From NCBI GenBank assembly GCA_027621615.1, contig JAQCBC010000068.1, positions 1-5,529 of the forward strand: a DNA stretch of 5,529 bases, written 5' to 3'. Made by a program: the position numbers and the translations under genes. The stretch is from a bacterium. GTDB lineage: Bacteria > Margulisbacteria > Marinamargulisbacteria > UBA6595. The notes under the pieces were generated by a model. That model was given only the letters and a program-made list of their open reading frames with translations, was not told the DNA's origin and ran no database searches. Of the stretch, positions 1 through 5,529 are shown piece after piece. Position 1 is the stretch's first letter. Every line of letters begins with the position of its first letter.

Positions 1-735
1 CATTACTATGGGGAAATCTTGATAACCAATACCCATATTGACATTCCACTTCGCTCAAAAACCCCCCTCATATTTCCAGAATTTGGCAACCAACTCACCG
101 TACGCTTCCAACCCGAACCCGACCGCGAGATTGTGGGGAAAATAACAATGCCAAGCCCCCCATTGGCACCAGTAAATACCAAAAACGAACCCCTTAAACG
201 GCGGGTCATTGCAATTGACCCTGGGCATGGGGGCAGTGATCCGGGTGCTGTGGGGTTATACGGAATCCATGAAAAAGACTACAATCGCGACATCTCGGAT
301 CATCTCATGCGGCTCTTGCGCCAATCCGGTGCCCGTGTCGTTAATTTACGATTATCGGATCGCAACCCATCGTTATCCAGTCGATCATCCGAAGCCAATG
401 CTAACGACGCCGACATTACCGTCAGCGTTCACGTGAATTCGTTTTATAAAGAACACGCCAACGGAACAGAAACGTATTTTTACAAATGGAAAGATCGTCG
501 ATTGGCCACTGAGTTACAATCGGCCATGACCCGCGAACTCAAGTTAAAAGACAACGGGGTCAAACGCTCCAAATTGTATATTTTGAATCACACCACAATG
601 CCAGCGGCTCTCGTCGAGCCGGCCTTCATGACCAACAGGGATGATGCTAAAAAACTCAAAAACCCAGAGTTTCGGGCTCGTATTGCCCAATCCATTCACG
701 ACGGCATTGTGACATATTTTGAATCCAACCCTTAA
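1..735 (+). CDS. N-acetylmuramoyl-L-alanine amidase, zinc-dependent Amidase_3 (AmiC/CwlB-like), 5'-truncated by window edge
   Basis: Predicted to cleave the amide bond between N-acetylmuramic acid and L-alanine in peptidoglycan, acting in the periplasm during cell separation and wall turnover. The reading frame is open to base 1, so the gene starts outside the window; the TTG at 19 is only an internal codon. Counting that TTG as residue 1, the catalytic domain covers about residues 62-235. It shows all Amidase_3 landmarks: IAIDPGHGGSDPGAVG with zinc ligand His70, zinc ligand Glu85 in HEKDYN, zinc ligand His138 in SVHVNS, and catalytic Glu200 in ALVEPAFMTN. The conserved R-x(4)-AN segment precedes the second His. 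Residues 1-60 are beta-rich and Pro-rich, as expected for the end of an AMIN-type or other accessory domain plus a linker, but too little is visible to name it. The TAA stop is at 733-735. No clear hairpin terminator follows. The family assignment is firm; the exact cellular role is inferred. Confidence 0.94.
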   Translation, partial: HYYGEILITNTHIDIPLRSKTPLIFPEFGNQLTVRFQPEPDREIVGKITMPSPPLAPVNTKNEPLKRRVIAIDPGHGGSDPGAVGLYGIHEKDYNRDISDHLMRLLRQSGARVVNLRLSDRNPSLSSRSSEANANDADITVSVHVNSFYKEHANGTETYFYKWKDRRLATELQSAMTRELKLKDNGVKRSKLYILNHTTMPAALVEPAFMTNRDDAKKLKNPEFRARIAQSIHDGIVTYFESNP

Positions 736-738
736 ACC

Positions 739-753
739 AATAGCGTTAATGTT
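739..753 (+). repeat. Left copy of 15-bp direct repeat flanking the AT-rich island
   Basis: AATAGCGTTAATGTT is identical to 1294-1308, 555 bp away. It lies just after the amidase stop and 4 bp (GGCG, 754-757) before the left inverted repeat. Read on the minus strand, in the frame the dehydrogenase uses, it encodes Thr-Leu-Thr-Leu-Leu and continues to GTT TAA (stop at 732-734). It therefore looks like the displaced original 3' end of the dehydrogenase gene. I interpret it as a target-site duplication or attachment-site copy. Confidence 0.7.
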
Positions 754-757
754 GGCG

Positions 758-779
758 ATTATCCCCCTTGACATAATTA
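758..779 (+). repeat. Left terminal inverted repeat of the cassette
   Basis: ATTATCCC, six bases, then CATAATTA. The right end read on the minus strand gives the same two 8-base arms separated by five bases. The middle segments share TGA (CCTTGA against ATGAG). The copy contains TTGACA (768-773) pointing inward, which the right end does not conserve. Confidence 0.7.
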
Positions 780-811
780 CAAGCAAAGGTTCATATTTCA
801 AGGCAATTACG

Positions 812-1207
812 CTAAACATCTCCTTTTAATTTACTATCTTCCCATATAAAATCTGTATTTATAAGACTTTTCTTCTTAATCTCACGATTTAATAGTACAT
901 CTGACAAGGCAACCTCAATCAATTTTGGGTTTTCATGTAGTGTTTCTTTAATTAAATCTCCTGCACGATCAGTTACTGTTTCTCTTGCTTCATTCATAGC
1001 ATCATTTCTTATCCACCCAAACCCTAAAAAAGCACCCAAAGCAATAATAATCCCTAAAAATGCTAGTAAAATTGATACAATATCAAGTCTGCCAATTTCC
1101 TGAGCAAATGCAATGGAATCTTTCCCTACAACACTTCCTTTATTTAAAAAACATGGCCTAGCAATGTAAATTATAAATATTACTAGCCAAAAGGAATGTA
1201 ACGCCAT
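812..1207 (-). CDS. Small single-pass membrane protein of unknown function (131 aa), passenger of the cassette
   Basis: I do not recognise a named family. The protein has one strong transmembrane helix at about residues 43-66, rich in Gly and Ala (LLAFLGIIIALGAFLGFGW). A charged, probably helical tail follows, starting with IRNDAMNEARETVTDRAG and ending with a Lys-rich patch (EIKKK, 109-113) and an acidic/basic C-terminus. Residues 6-16 are also hydrophobic but short. This hydrophobic-helix-then-Ala/Glu/Arg-tail pattern is common among small uncharacterised bacterial inner-membrane proteins. The start is ATG at 1205-1207, preceded only by a weak GGGG at 1216-1219, so a later start cannot be excluded. 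The stop is TAG at 812-814. The gene is strongly AT-rich compared with its neighbours, sits alone inside the inverted repeats, and has its own promoter-like sequence upstream. A real gene is likely from the coherent membrane topology; transfer from outside is inferred from composition and flanks. Confidence 0.72.
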   Translation of the reverse strand: MALHSFWLVIFIIYIARPCFLNKGSVVGKDSIAFAQEIGRLDIVSILLAFLGIIIALGAFLGFGWIRNDAMNEARETVTDRAGDLIKETLHENPKLIEVALSDVLLNREIKKKSLINTDFIWEDSKLKGDV

Positions 1208-1247
1208 TGAAAGAACCCCAGTTATTTTACTTTTTCATAACTTTTAT

Positions 1248-1274
1248 ATTATACCTTTATATTTAATCTTTAAA
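1248..1274 (-). promoter_or_regulatory. Putative promoter of the cassette's membrane-protein gene
   Basis: On the minus strand a perfect -10 box TATAAT (1253-1248) lies about 40 bases upstream of the ATG at 1207. The best -35 candidate is TTTAAA (1274-1269) with a short 15-bp spacer, a partial match to TTGACA. The region is very AT-rich, which weakens the statistical weight. If real, it would let the passenger gene be expressed independently of the insertion site. Confidence 0.4.
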
Positions 1275-2192
1275 CTAATTATGCTCATGGGATAATAGCG
1301 TTAATGTTTGAATCGCCGATTCGGCCGTCACCAAGGGTGCTTGCTGGGTATGGACGCAGTTGGCAAAATGAGCAATTTGAGCCCCCAACGCATCGGTTGG
1401 CGTGACGGATACCGGCACACCGTCTGGGTGCTGCTCTGAATAATGCATCACGGTTGGTCCCGACAAATCCACCGATACATAACCTTGTGTGCCCGTAATG
1501 GATACGGTTCGTTGTCGAAAAGGATGGGCCCAACTCACTTGCACCAATGCGCTTTGGTTGTTTGTGTATTCCAAGGCAATATTGGCATGGCAGGCTTGCC
1601 CTGGCCGATGAAAATCATGGGTATAAATGGTCGAGCCTACGGGGGAAGATCCCATTAAGTAAGTCACCAGATCCACATCGTGAACCCCCAAATCCAACAA
1701 CACATCCGAATCCGTGATCTGGGGTGGCAGTGGGCTTAATCGTTGGGTATTGATTGAGATAATCGCACCCAATGTGCCCGCATCAACAAGCTGCTTAGCG
1801 GCCACGATGGCTGGATTAAATCGCTCAATATGGCCAATCATAACCGTCACCGCATCGCCAGCAGCATAAATTTGTTCCGCATCGGCTACGGTTTTGGCAA
1901 TGGGTTTTTCGATTAATACCGACACACCCGCTGCAATACACGCCAACGCTACGGATGCATGTGCAGCGGTTGAAACGGCAATACTCACCGCATCCAACGC
2001 CTCAGCCGCCAGCATCGCTGAAAAATCGGTATAGGCTTGGCAGGCATATTGGTCAGCATACGCCTGACTCCGATCGCTATCTGAATCGCACACGGCAACC
2101 AATTGAGCCCCCGAATACTGGTGCCAATGCTTGGCATGGTGCCGGCCCATATTGCCTAAACCAATTACACCCACACGCAGTACTTGTGTCAT
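1275..2192 (-). CDS. Gfo/Idh/MocA-family NAD(P)-dependent sugar dehydrogenase, possibly UDP-N-acetylglucosamine 3-dehydrogenase-like
   Basis: Expected to oxidise a hydroxyl of a sugar or nucleotide-sugar in the cytoplasm. I chose ATG at 2190-2192 (305 aa) because it places the Rossmann strand directly after it, as in the family; an in-frame TTG at 2228 would add 12 residues without homology-like sequence. Neither start has a good Shine-Dalgarno. The nucleotide-binding motif GLGNMG is at residues 11-16, with Asp36 ending the second strand. The catalytic-domain signature EKP is at 95-97 and LLDLGVHDVDLV (Asp167, His171, Asp172) carries the family's conserved catalytic His region. GHIERFNPA at 120-128, followed by R-x-S-P-L-P, resembles UDP-GlcNAc 3-dehydrogenases of lipid A or surface-glycan pathways; that sub-assignment is tentative. 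It follows the outer-membrane protein gene by 45 bp and is probably co-transcribed. The last residues (SHEHN) and the TAG stop come from the inserted cassette. Confidence 0.9.
   Translation of the reverse strand: MTQVLRVGVIGLGNMGRHHAKHWHQYSGAQLVAVCDSDSDRSQAYADQYACQAYTDFSAMLAAEALDAVSIAVSTAAHASVALACIAAGVSVLIEKPIAKTVADAEQIYAAGDAVTVMIGHIERFNPAIVAAKQLVDAGTLGAIISINTQRLSPLPPQITDSDVLLDLGVHDVDLVTYLMGSSPVGSTIYTHDFHRPGQACHANIALEYTNNQSALVQVSWAHPFRQRTVSITGTQGYVSVDLSGPTVMHYSEQHPDGVPVSVTPTDALGAQIAHFANCVHTQQAPLVTAESAIQTLTLLSHEHN
1276..1296 (-). repeat. Right terminal inverted repeat of the cassette
   Basis: Read on the minus strand it is ATTATCCC, five bases, CATAATTA, pairing with 758-779. It is simultaneously coding: it gives the last residues of the dehydrogenase as now read, and CAT AAT TAG at its inner end supplies His-Asn-stop. 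The outermost AAT (1294-1296) is shared with the 15-bp direct repeat. Confidence 0.7.
1294..1308 (+). repeat. Right copy of 15-bp direct repeat, inside the 3' end of the dehydrogenase gene
   Basis: Identical to 739-753. On the minus strand it encodes Thr-Leu-Thr-Leu-Leu near the C-terminus of the dehydrogenase. Identity with the left copy ends after this stretch: Gln-Thr here against Pro-Thr there. This is expected if the duplication, not a longer gene copy, is the source. Confidence 0.7.
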
Positions 2193-2237
2193 AGTATTAG
2201 TGTACTGGGGAATGGGCGCAATAGACAACTCTTTGCA

Positions 2238-5200
2238 TTAAAAATCCACCCGTGTTGTAATCATAACACCGCCCACATCGTAGCTATTGGTTTCATTAAT
2301 TTGGTCCACAACACTTGAAAAATAACCGCTACCCGTGACCGTAATTTTGTCCACAAATTGGACGTTTGTTGGCACATTAATATCCACATTAACACTCATG
2401 TTTCGAACATAGTCTTCCCGATTTCGAATGGCAATATTGGTCACAACCCCCGCGCCGCTACGCAATGTATTTTGATCCAATGCATTAAAATCCTGGCCGG
2501 TTGTATAGAGCCAATCCATGGTAACATCAACGGTAACAAACGGTTTCTTTTTGTATAATTTTATGTTTACACCATGGGACTCCCCGGTTTTTGCCCCAGG
2601 ATTGGCCGATGTTTCAGCCGTTTTGTAGCTGTAATCATAATCCACATCCATAAAGGACCACGGGCGCCATACAAATCCTGTTCGTCCAACGGTTTGGGAA
2701 AACAGCGCCGATCGCCGGCTGTTGGTATCCGCTGGACGATGCGTACTTTCCTGCTTGGATAAGCGAGACCCTCCCGCTGTTAAGGATAGCCAGGATCGCC
2801 ACCGCCAATCCAAATCCGCACTGTACGCATCGGCATATTGCACCAATTTTTCTTGATAGATGCTAGATGATTGAAGATCCGATCGCGATACAACCGTATC
2901 GGGTTTGCTGTATTGCTCAATGCCATACCAGTTGCCCGATGTCTTTAGGTTCAGCCGCTGAGCGATTGGGGCCGCCACACTGAGCAATAAATCCCGATCC
3001 ATATTTAGAAACGCTCCCCGTTTCTCGGTGGTCATACTGCGTGAAAAAAATTGTGTCTTTTGCCGCCAATCAATCTGAGTCCGAAACCGGTTATACGGCG
3101 ATGCATTCACAGCGGCTTGAGTTTCCAACGCATCCGAATCATCCACAATGGTGGATTCCGTGCCCACCCGATCCAACGAAAGCGAATCGTATTGACTGAT
3201 CGCCTTAGACCAGCGCACCGTCGCTGCAACTGGCCCCATGGGGATTCCAGCGACATGCACACTGCCGGGCGAAAACGATACCCGATGGGTGGTGTCCGTC
3301 GAATCGCGCACACTGGTGGTTTGGGCTACCTCGGCATTCTGACCATCGGGCTGATACTGCGTAAATGCCTCCGAATCCGTTTGTTGGTTATCAAATGCAT
3401 ACCCATACTCCCAATACCGCCAAAACGATCGATTATACTTAAAAAAAATGTCTACTGACAGATCTGTCGTTTGGCTGTGGGATCGCGATTCTGTTTGATC
3501 CCCTGTTTTCACCCGATTATTGGTATTTGACAGTAGGTTCTGGCCATTAATTTGCCGAATTGTCATAAATGAAACAGGTGAAAAATCACGATAGGTAAAC
3601 GATAAGGTATCGGTGCGTGTGTCCATGAGCCGGTTGTTTTGTGTTTGTTCAAAAATACTGTAGCTACTCATCAAATTGGATCGCCGGAAAAGCTGAAACG
3701 ATTGACTAATCCAAGGCTGGTTCAACGCCACCAGCATGGGGTACACTTCCAATCGATCGAGTTGATACACCTGCCGCTTTTCTTGACGCCCTTGTTGCCC
3801 CAAAACTGCACTTTCATACACTTTATCACGATACTGCAAATTGGTGTCCAACCAATAATACGGTTTGTAGGTTAATTTTCCGGTTACATCGGGTATGGTT
3901 TCTAAGTAGTTATTTTGACCATTTCGAGTCTGTATGGCATCAATAACGGAGTCCATTTGAATGCGCATGGCGGCATTGGGGTTTACCACACTGAGAAACT
4001 TTTTAGTATTGACTTCACGACTGTTGCTGGACGTTTTTAATGCTTGCTTGGTGTGACTGCGTGCATAAATACCCGTGAGATTAACCGAATCCATCCCCCA
4101 GACATTGGATTGGGTGTACACGGTTTTAATGTCGTATTGATCCGAATAACTGGCTTGATCTTGAGCCGCATCGATTCTGGATGATTGTTGGGTATTGATG
4201 CTTGTTTTTAAATACTCTGGCCCAAAGCCAATCTGGGCCTGATACCGATTCATGCGTTCATCAATTTTATAGTTTGTCGACGCGGGCTGGCGTTCTGTAG
4301 TGCGTTGGTGCTCATATTGAAATTGCGTATGGATGCCACGCCATGCCCATTGATCCGAGCCCAAAACAATCTGTTGGTTGTTGTTGTATACCGAATCATC
4401 ATTCGAATGCGGCCGATAGACCCGTCGGGTTTCCACTCTAGAAAACAAATTTTGATTGGCGCTCGGCGTGTAGTCGAGTCGGCTCCCCCATAACGTAGTT
4501 CCACTGGACTCCACCATCGTACCCACGGGGTCAAAGGTATTGTCGACCGCCAGGGTATGCCCAGATACACGCAAATGATCCGTCAGGCCATACTCCCCGC
4601 TCACTTTGTATGCGCCACTTTTCTGCGTCTGCCGAGACCCTTCGCCCTGTTGATAATACTGATAGGAAACGTCAACTTTCTCATTCGTTGAAACCGTCAG
4701 GTTTTGAAATCGAAAACTTCCCTGAATGTAGTTGATGGAATACTCGGAATTTCGATTCAAAATTTTGCCCGAGGTACCGGGTTTTCTAATTCGAATGATT
4801 TCGGATCCCTCCACAATATTGGGATTCAATTGATATTGGCCAGGCGAAACCTGATCCAAATTTATTGCCTCAGCATCAATTTTTTTGCGTTGAAAATTAT
4901 TTTCTGCCAATGCAACCTCAACGTCCAGTTTGCCACGATCCCCCCAATCATACCCAGCTGAAACACCATAGGTCTTATTATCCAACATAGATCCATCCTC
5001 CAACTTACTGGGAGTTTGATAATAGATATGTATTTGTGTCCCCTTTTTTAATAAATCCTTTGTTAGTTTAGAAGTCTTTTGTTGAACATCCTCATTAAGT
5101 TTAAATGTAATCTCTATTTCACTGCCATCAAAATACTCTACTTCATACGACGTCTTGTCATCAATTAATTCTGTCTGATTGTATCCCGGATTTATTACTA

Positions 5201-5529
5201 CTAACTTACTAATACTCTGATAGTTCACTGGAACTGTAGGTAATGAAAAAGAATGAATGCTAGGACTATTCGAGTTTATAGGACTCGTTGTATCAATCTG
5301 TTCTCCCAATACGATTGTTCCAATAATGCTTTCAGATGAGCGATATTTATACGTTACCGACACTTGCGAACTCCCCCCGGGTGCTAACTGAATGAAGCCT
5401 GTGTACGCATCGACTTTTTGAACAACAATCGTATTTCCATTCGGATTTCCATTAGAATCCATCTCCGTCACCTGAATGCTACTTGTATCAACCGGAGTAT
5501 TCTTCAGAAAAAAGATATTGTTCGACGGC
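2238..5529 (-). CDS. Very large outer-membrane beta-barrel protein with N-terminal SprA-like beta repeats, 5'-truncated by window edge
   Basis: No exact family recognised. The frame is open to the window edge, so the GTG at 5469-5471 is internal; I count it as residue 1 and 1,077 residues follow. Residues before about 275 hold at least three beta-repeat units. Each has a Y-x-[IV]-x-Y-x-x-G-like hairpin (VDAYTGFIQL 20-29, YEVEYFDGSEI 109-119, YSINYIQGSFRF 244-255) followed by a strand such as VSVTYKY (37-43), IHIYYQT (147-153) or VDVSYQYY (266-273). This pattern is familiar from SprA/Sov-type giant barrel proteins. Residues about 285-1077 are a long run of alternating polar/aromatic strands with Asn/Asp/Ser-rich loops, Trp/Tyr girdles and almost no Cys, typical of a many-stranded barrel. 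The protein ends VMITTRVDF, with the terminal Phe used for recognition by the BAM machinery. A role in secretion, surface display or import cannot be settled from sequence. It is the upstream partner of the dehydrogenase gene. Confidence 0.85.
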   Translation of the reverse strand, partial: PSNNIFFLKNTPVDTSSIQVTEMDSNGNPNGNTIVVQKVDAYTGFIQLAPGGSSQVSVTYKYRSSESIIGTIVLGEQIDTTSPINSNSPSIHSFSLPTVPVNYQSISKLVVINPGYNQTELIDDKTSYEVEYFDGSEIEITFKLNEDVQQKTSKLTKDLLKKGTQIHIYYQTPSKLEDGSMLDNKTYGVSAGYDWGDRGKLDVEVALAENNFQRKKIDAEAINLDQVSPGQYQLNPNIVEGSEIIRIRKPGTSGKILNRNSEYSINYIQGSFRFQNLTVSTNEKVDVSYQYYQQGEGSRQTQKSGAYKVSGEYGLTDHLRVSGHTLAVDNTFDPVGTMVESSGTTLWGSRLDYTPSANQNLFSRVETRRVYRPHSNDDSVYNNNQQIVLGSDQWAWRGIHTQFQYEHQRTTERQPASTNYKIDERMNRYQAQIGFGPEYLKTSINTQQSSRIDAAQDQASYSDQYDIKTVYTQSNVWGMDSVNLTGIYARSHTKQALKTSSNSREVNTKKFLSVVNPNAAMRIQMDSVIDAIQTRNGQNNYLETIPDVTGKLTYKPYYWLDTNLQYRDKVYESAVLGQQGRQEKRQVYQLDRLEVYPMLVALNQPWISQSFQLFRRSNLMSSYSIFEQTQNNRLMDTRTDTLSFTYRDFSPVSFMTIRQINGQNLLSNTNNRVKTGDQTESRSHSQTTDLSVDIFFKYNRSFWRYWEYGYAFDNQQTDSEAFTQYQPDGQNAEVAQTTSVRDSTDTTHRVSFSPGSVHVAGIPMGPVAATVRWSKAISQYDSLSLDRVGTESTIVDDSDALETQAAVNASPYNRFRTQIDWRQKTQFFSRSMTTEKRGAFLNMDRDLLLSVAAPIAQRLNLKTSGNWYGIEQYSKPDTVVSRSDLQSSSIYQEKLVQYADAYSADLDWRWRSWLSLTAGGSRLSKQESTHRPADTNSRRSALFSQTVGRTGFVWRPWSFMDVDYDYSYKTAETSANPGAKTGESHGVNIKLYKKKPFVTVDVTMDWLYTTGQDFNALDQNTLRSGAGVVTNIAIRNREDYVRNMSVNVDINVPTNVQFVDKITVTGSGYFSSVVDQINETNSYDVGGVMITTRVDF
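4653..5529 (-). repeat. Three degenerate beta-strand repeat domains encoded in the outer-membrane protein gene
   Basis: Protein-level repeat, not DNA-level. Unit 1 runs from the window edge to about 5343, unit 2 lies at about 5213-5013, and unit 3 at about 4808-4653. Each unit has an opening strand (for example KLVVINPG or EIIRIRKPG), a Tyr-x-[Ile/Val]-x-Tyr-x-x-Gly hairpin and a closing V/I-x-[V/I]-x-Tyr strand. Further units may lie beyond the window. Between units 2 and 3 is a different segment, SAGYDWGDRGKLDVEVALAE (residues 171-190), which could be a barrel-like or linking strand pair. Confidence 0.6.
4981..5280 (-). other. AT-rich patch inside the outer-membrane protein gene (linker plus repeat unit 2)
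   Basis: By hand count about 98 of 300 bases are G or C (roughly 33%), while sampled barrel lines and flanking lines (4921-4980, 5341-5400) are near 42-57%. The patch encodes residues about 64-164: a Ser/Asn/Pro-rich linker and the whole second beta repeat, with a Lys-rich stretch (KTSKLTKDLLKKG). The reading frame is intact. It may be a domain gained by recombination, or a surface segment with Lys/Asn/Ile bias. Confidence 0.5.

Larger units (their letters stand above)
758..1296. mobile_element. Small cassette-like mobile element (MITE / mobile-insertion-cassette type) with one passenger gene and no transposase
   Basis: A 539-bp segment bounded by imperfect inverted repeats (758-779 and 1276-1296) and flanked by a 15-bp direct repeat (12 bp if the AAT shared with the right inverted repeat is excluded). 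It is about 31% GC by hand count over 781-1260, against about 56% over 1321-1500 in the neighbouring dehydrogenase gene. Its only gene is the small membrane protein at 812-1207; no transposase or recombinase is encoded. It is inserted in the final codons of the dehydrogenase gene, in the same direction as that operon, and replaces only the last residues. The nearest known class is the mobile insertion cassette (for example MIC231 of the Bacillus cereus group), in which IS-type ends carry passenger genes and move with transposase from elsewhere. The GGCG at 754-757 on the left has no match on the right, so the exact left end is uncertain. Direct basis: repeats and composition. Mobility is inferred. 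Confidence 0.65.

Noticed and set aside
19..21. TTG as the true start of the amidase
   Set aside because: The frame is open to base 1, no Shine-Dalgarno precedes it, and the protein would lack a signal peptide. The gene most likely continues upstream of the window.
768..797. Plus-strand TTGACA (768-773) with a weak -10-like CATATT 18 bp downstream
   Set aside because: The -10 is poor, and the transcript would run antisense into the membrane-protein gene with no plus-strand gene ahead. The hexamer is part of the left inverted repeat and is not conserved in the right one.
742..813. Imperfect inverted pair AGCGTTAAT / ATTACGCT as a possible terminator stem after the amidase gene
   Set aside because: One base is missing in one arm, the loop would exceed 50 bases and no T-tract follows.
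739..1308. Integron gene cassette with attC site
   Set aside because: The repeat does not contain the core GTTRRRY / RYYYAAC pairs in the expected arrangement, and the inverted ends suggest a transposon-type element instead.
3051..3458. 135-residue plus-strand open frame opposite the outer-membrane protein gene
   Set aside because: It is rich in Arg, Pro and Ile with no domain logic, and it lies fully antisense to a convincing barrel-coding frame, so it is a shadow frame.
2060..3760. Cyanobacterial HIP1 octamer (GCGATCGC) as a lineage marker
   Set aside because: Several CGATCG hexamers and three CCGATCGC occur (near 2070, 2705 and 2880), but I found no exact GCGATCGC, so it does not support a cyanobacterial assignment.

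Overview
The window reads as a compact stretch of a diderm (Gram-negative-type) bacterial chromosome of roughly even base composition. The case for an outer membrane is a >1,090-residue protein that looks like a large beta-barrel and ends in a terminal Phe, together with a periplasmic-type peptidoglycan amidase. I cannot place the organism. A poorly characterised diderm candidate phylum (Cyanobacteria-sister or FCB-like lineages) is only a guess.

Layout. Positions 1-735 (+) hold the C-terminal part of an N-acetylmuramoyl-L-alanine amidase, cut off by the left edge. Positions 736-1296 hold an AT-rich island (about 31% GC by hand count over 781-1260, against about 56% over 1321-1500). It carries one small membrane-protein gene (812-1207, -) with its own promoter-like sequence. 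Positions 1275-2192 (-) encode a Gfo/Idh/MocA-family sugar dehydrogenase. Positions 2238-5529 (-) encode the large outer-membrane protein, cut off by the right edge. The outer-membrane protein and the dehydrogenase lie 45 bp apart on the same strand and are probably co-transcribed. The amidase converges on them.

Main discovery. The island has the anatomy of a tiny mobile cassette. It has imperfect terminal inverted repeats (ATTATCCC-N6-CATAATTA at 758-779, ATTATCCC-N5-CATAATTA at 1296-1276) and is flanked by a 15-bp direct repeat (739-753 and 1294-1308). It carries a single passenger gene and no transposase. Its right end lies in the last codons of the dehydrogenase gene and supplies a new five-residue tail and the stop codon. 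Removing the island with one direct-repeat copy restores a dehydrogenase ending in Leu-Val-TAA whose stop codon overlaps the amidase stop in a TTAA. That gives a tight convergent gene pair, and comparative genomics can test it directly. The nearest known concept is the mobile insertion cassette or MITE mobilised in trans.

The outer-membrane protein begins (as seen here) with at least three copies of a beta-strand repeat resembling those in SprA/Sov-type giant translocon barrels. The middle copy lies in an unusually AT-rich patch of the gene.
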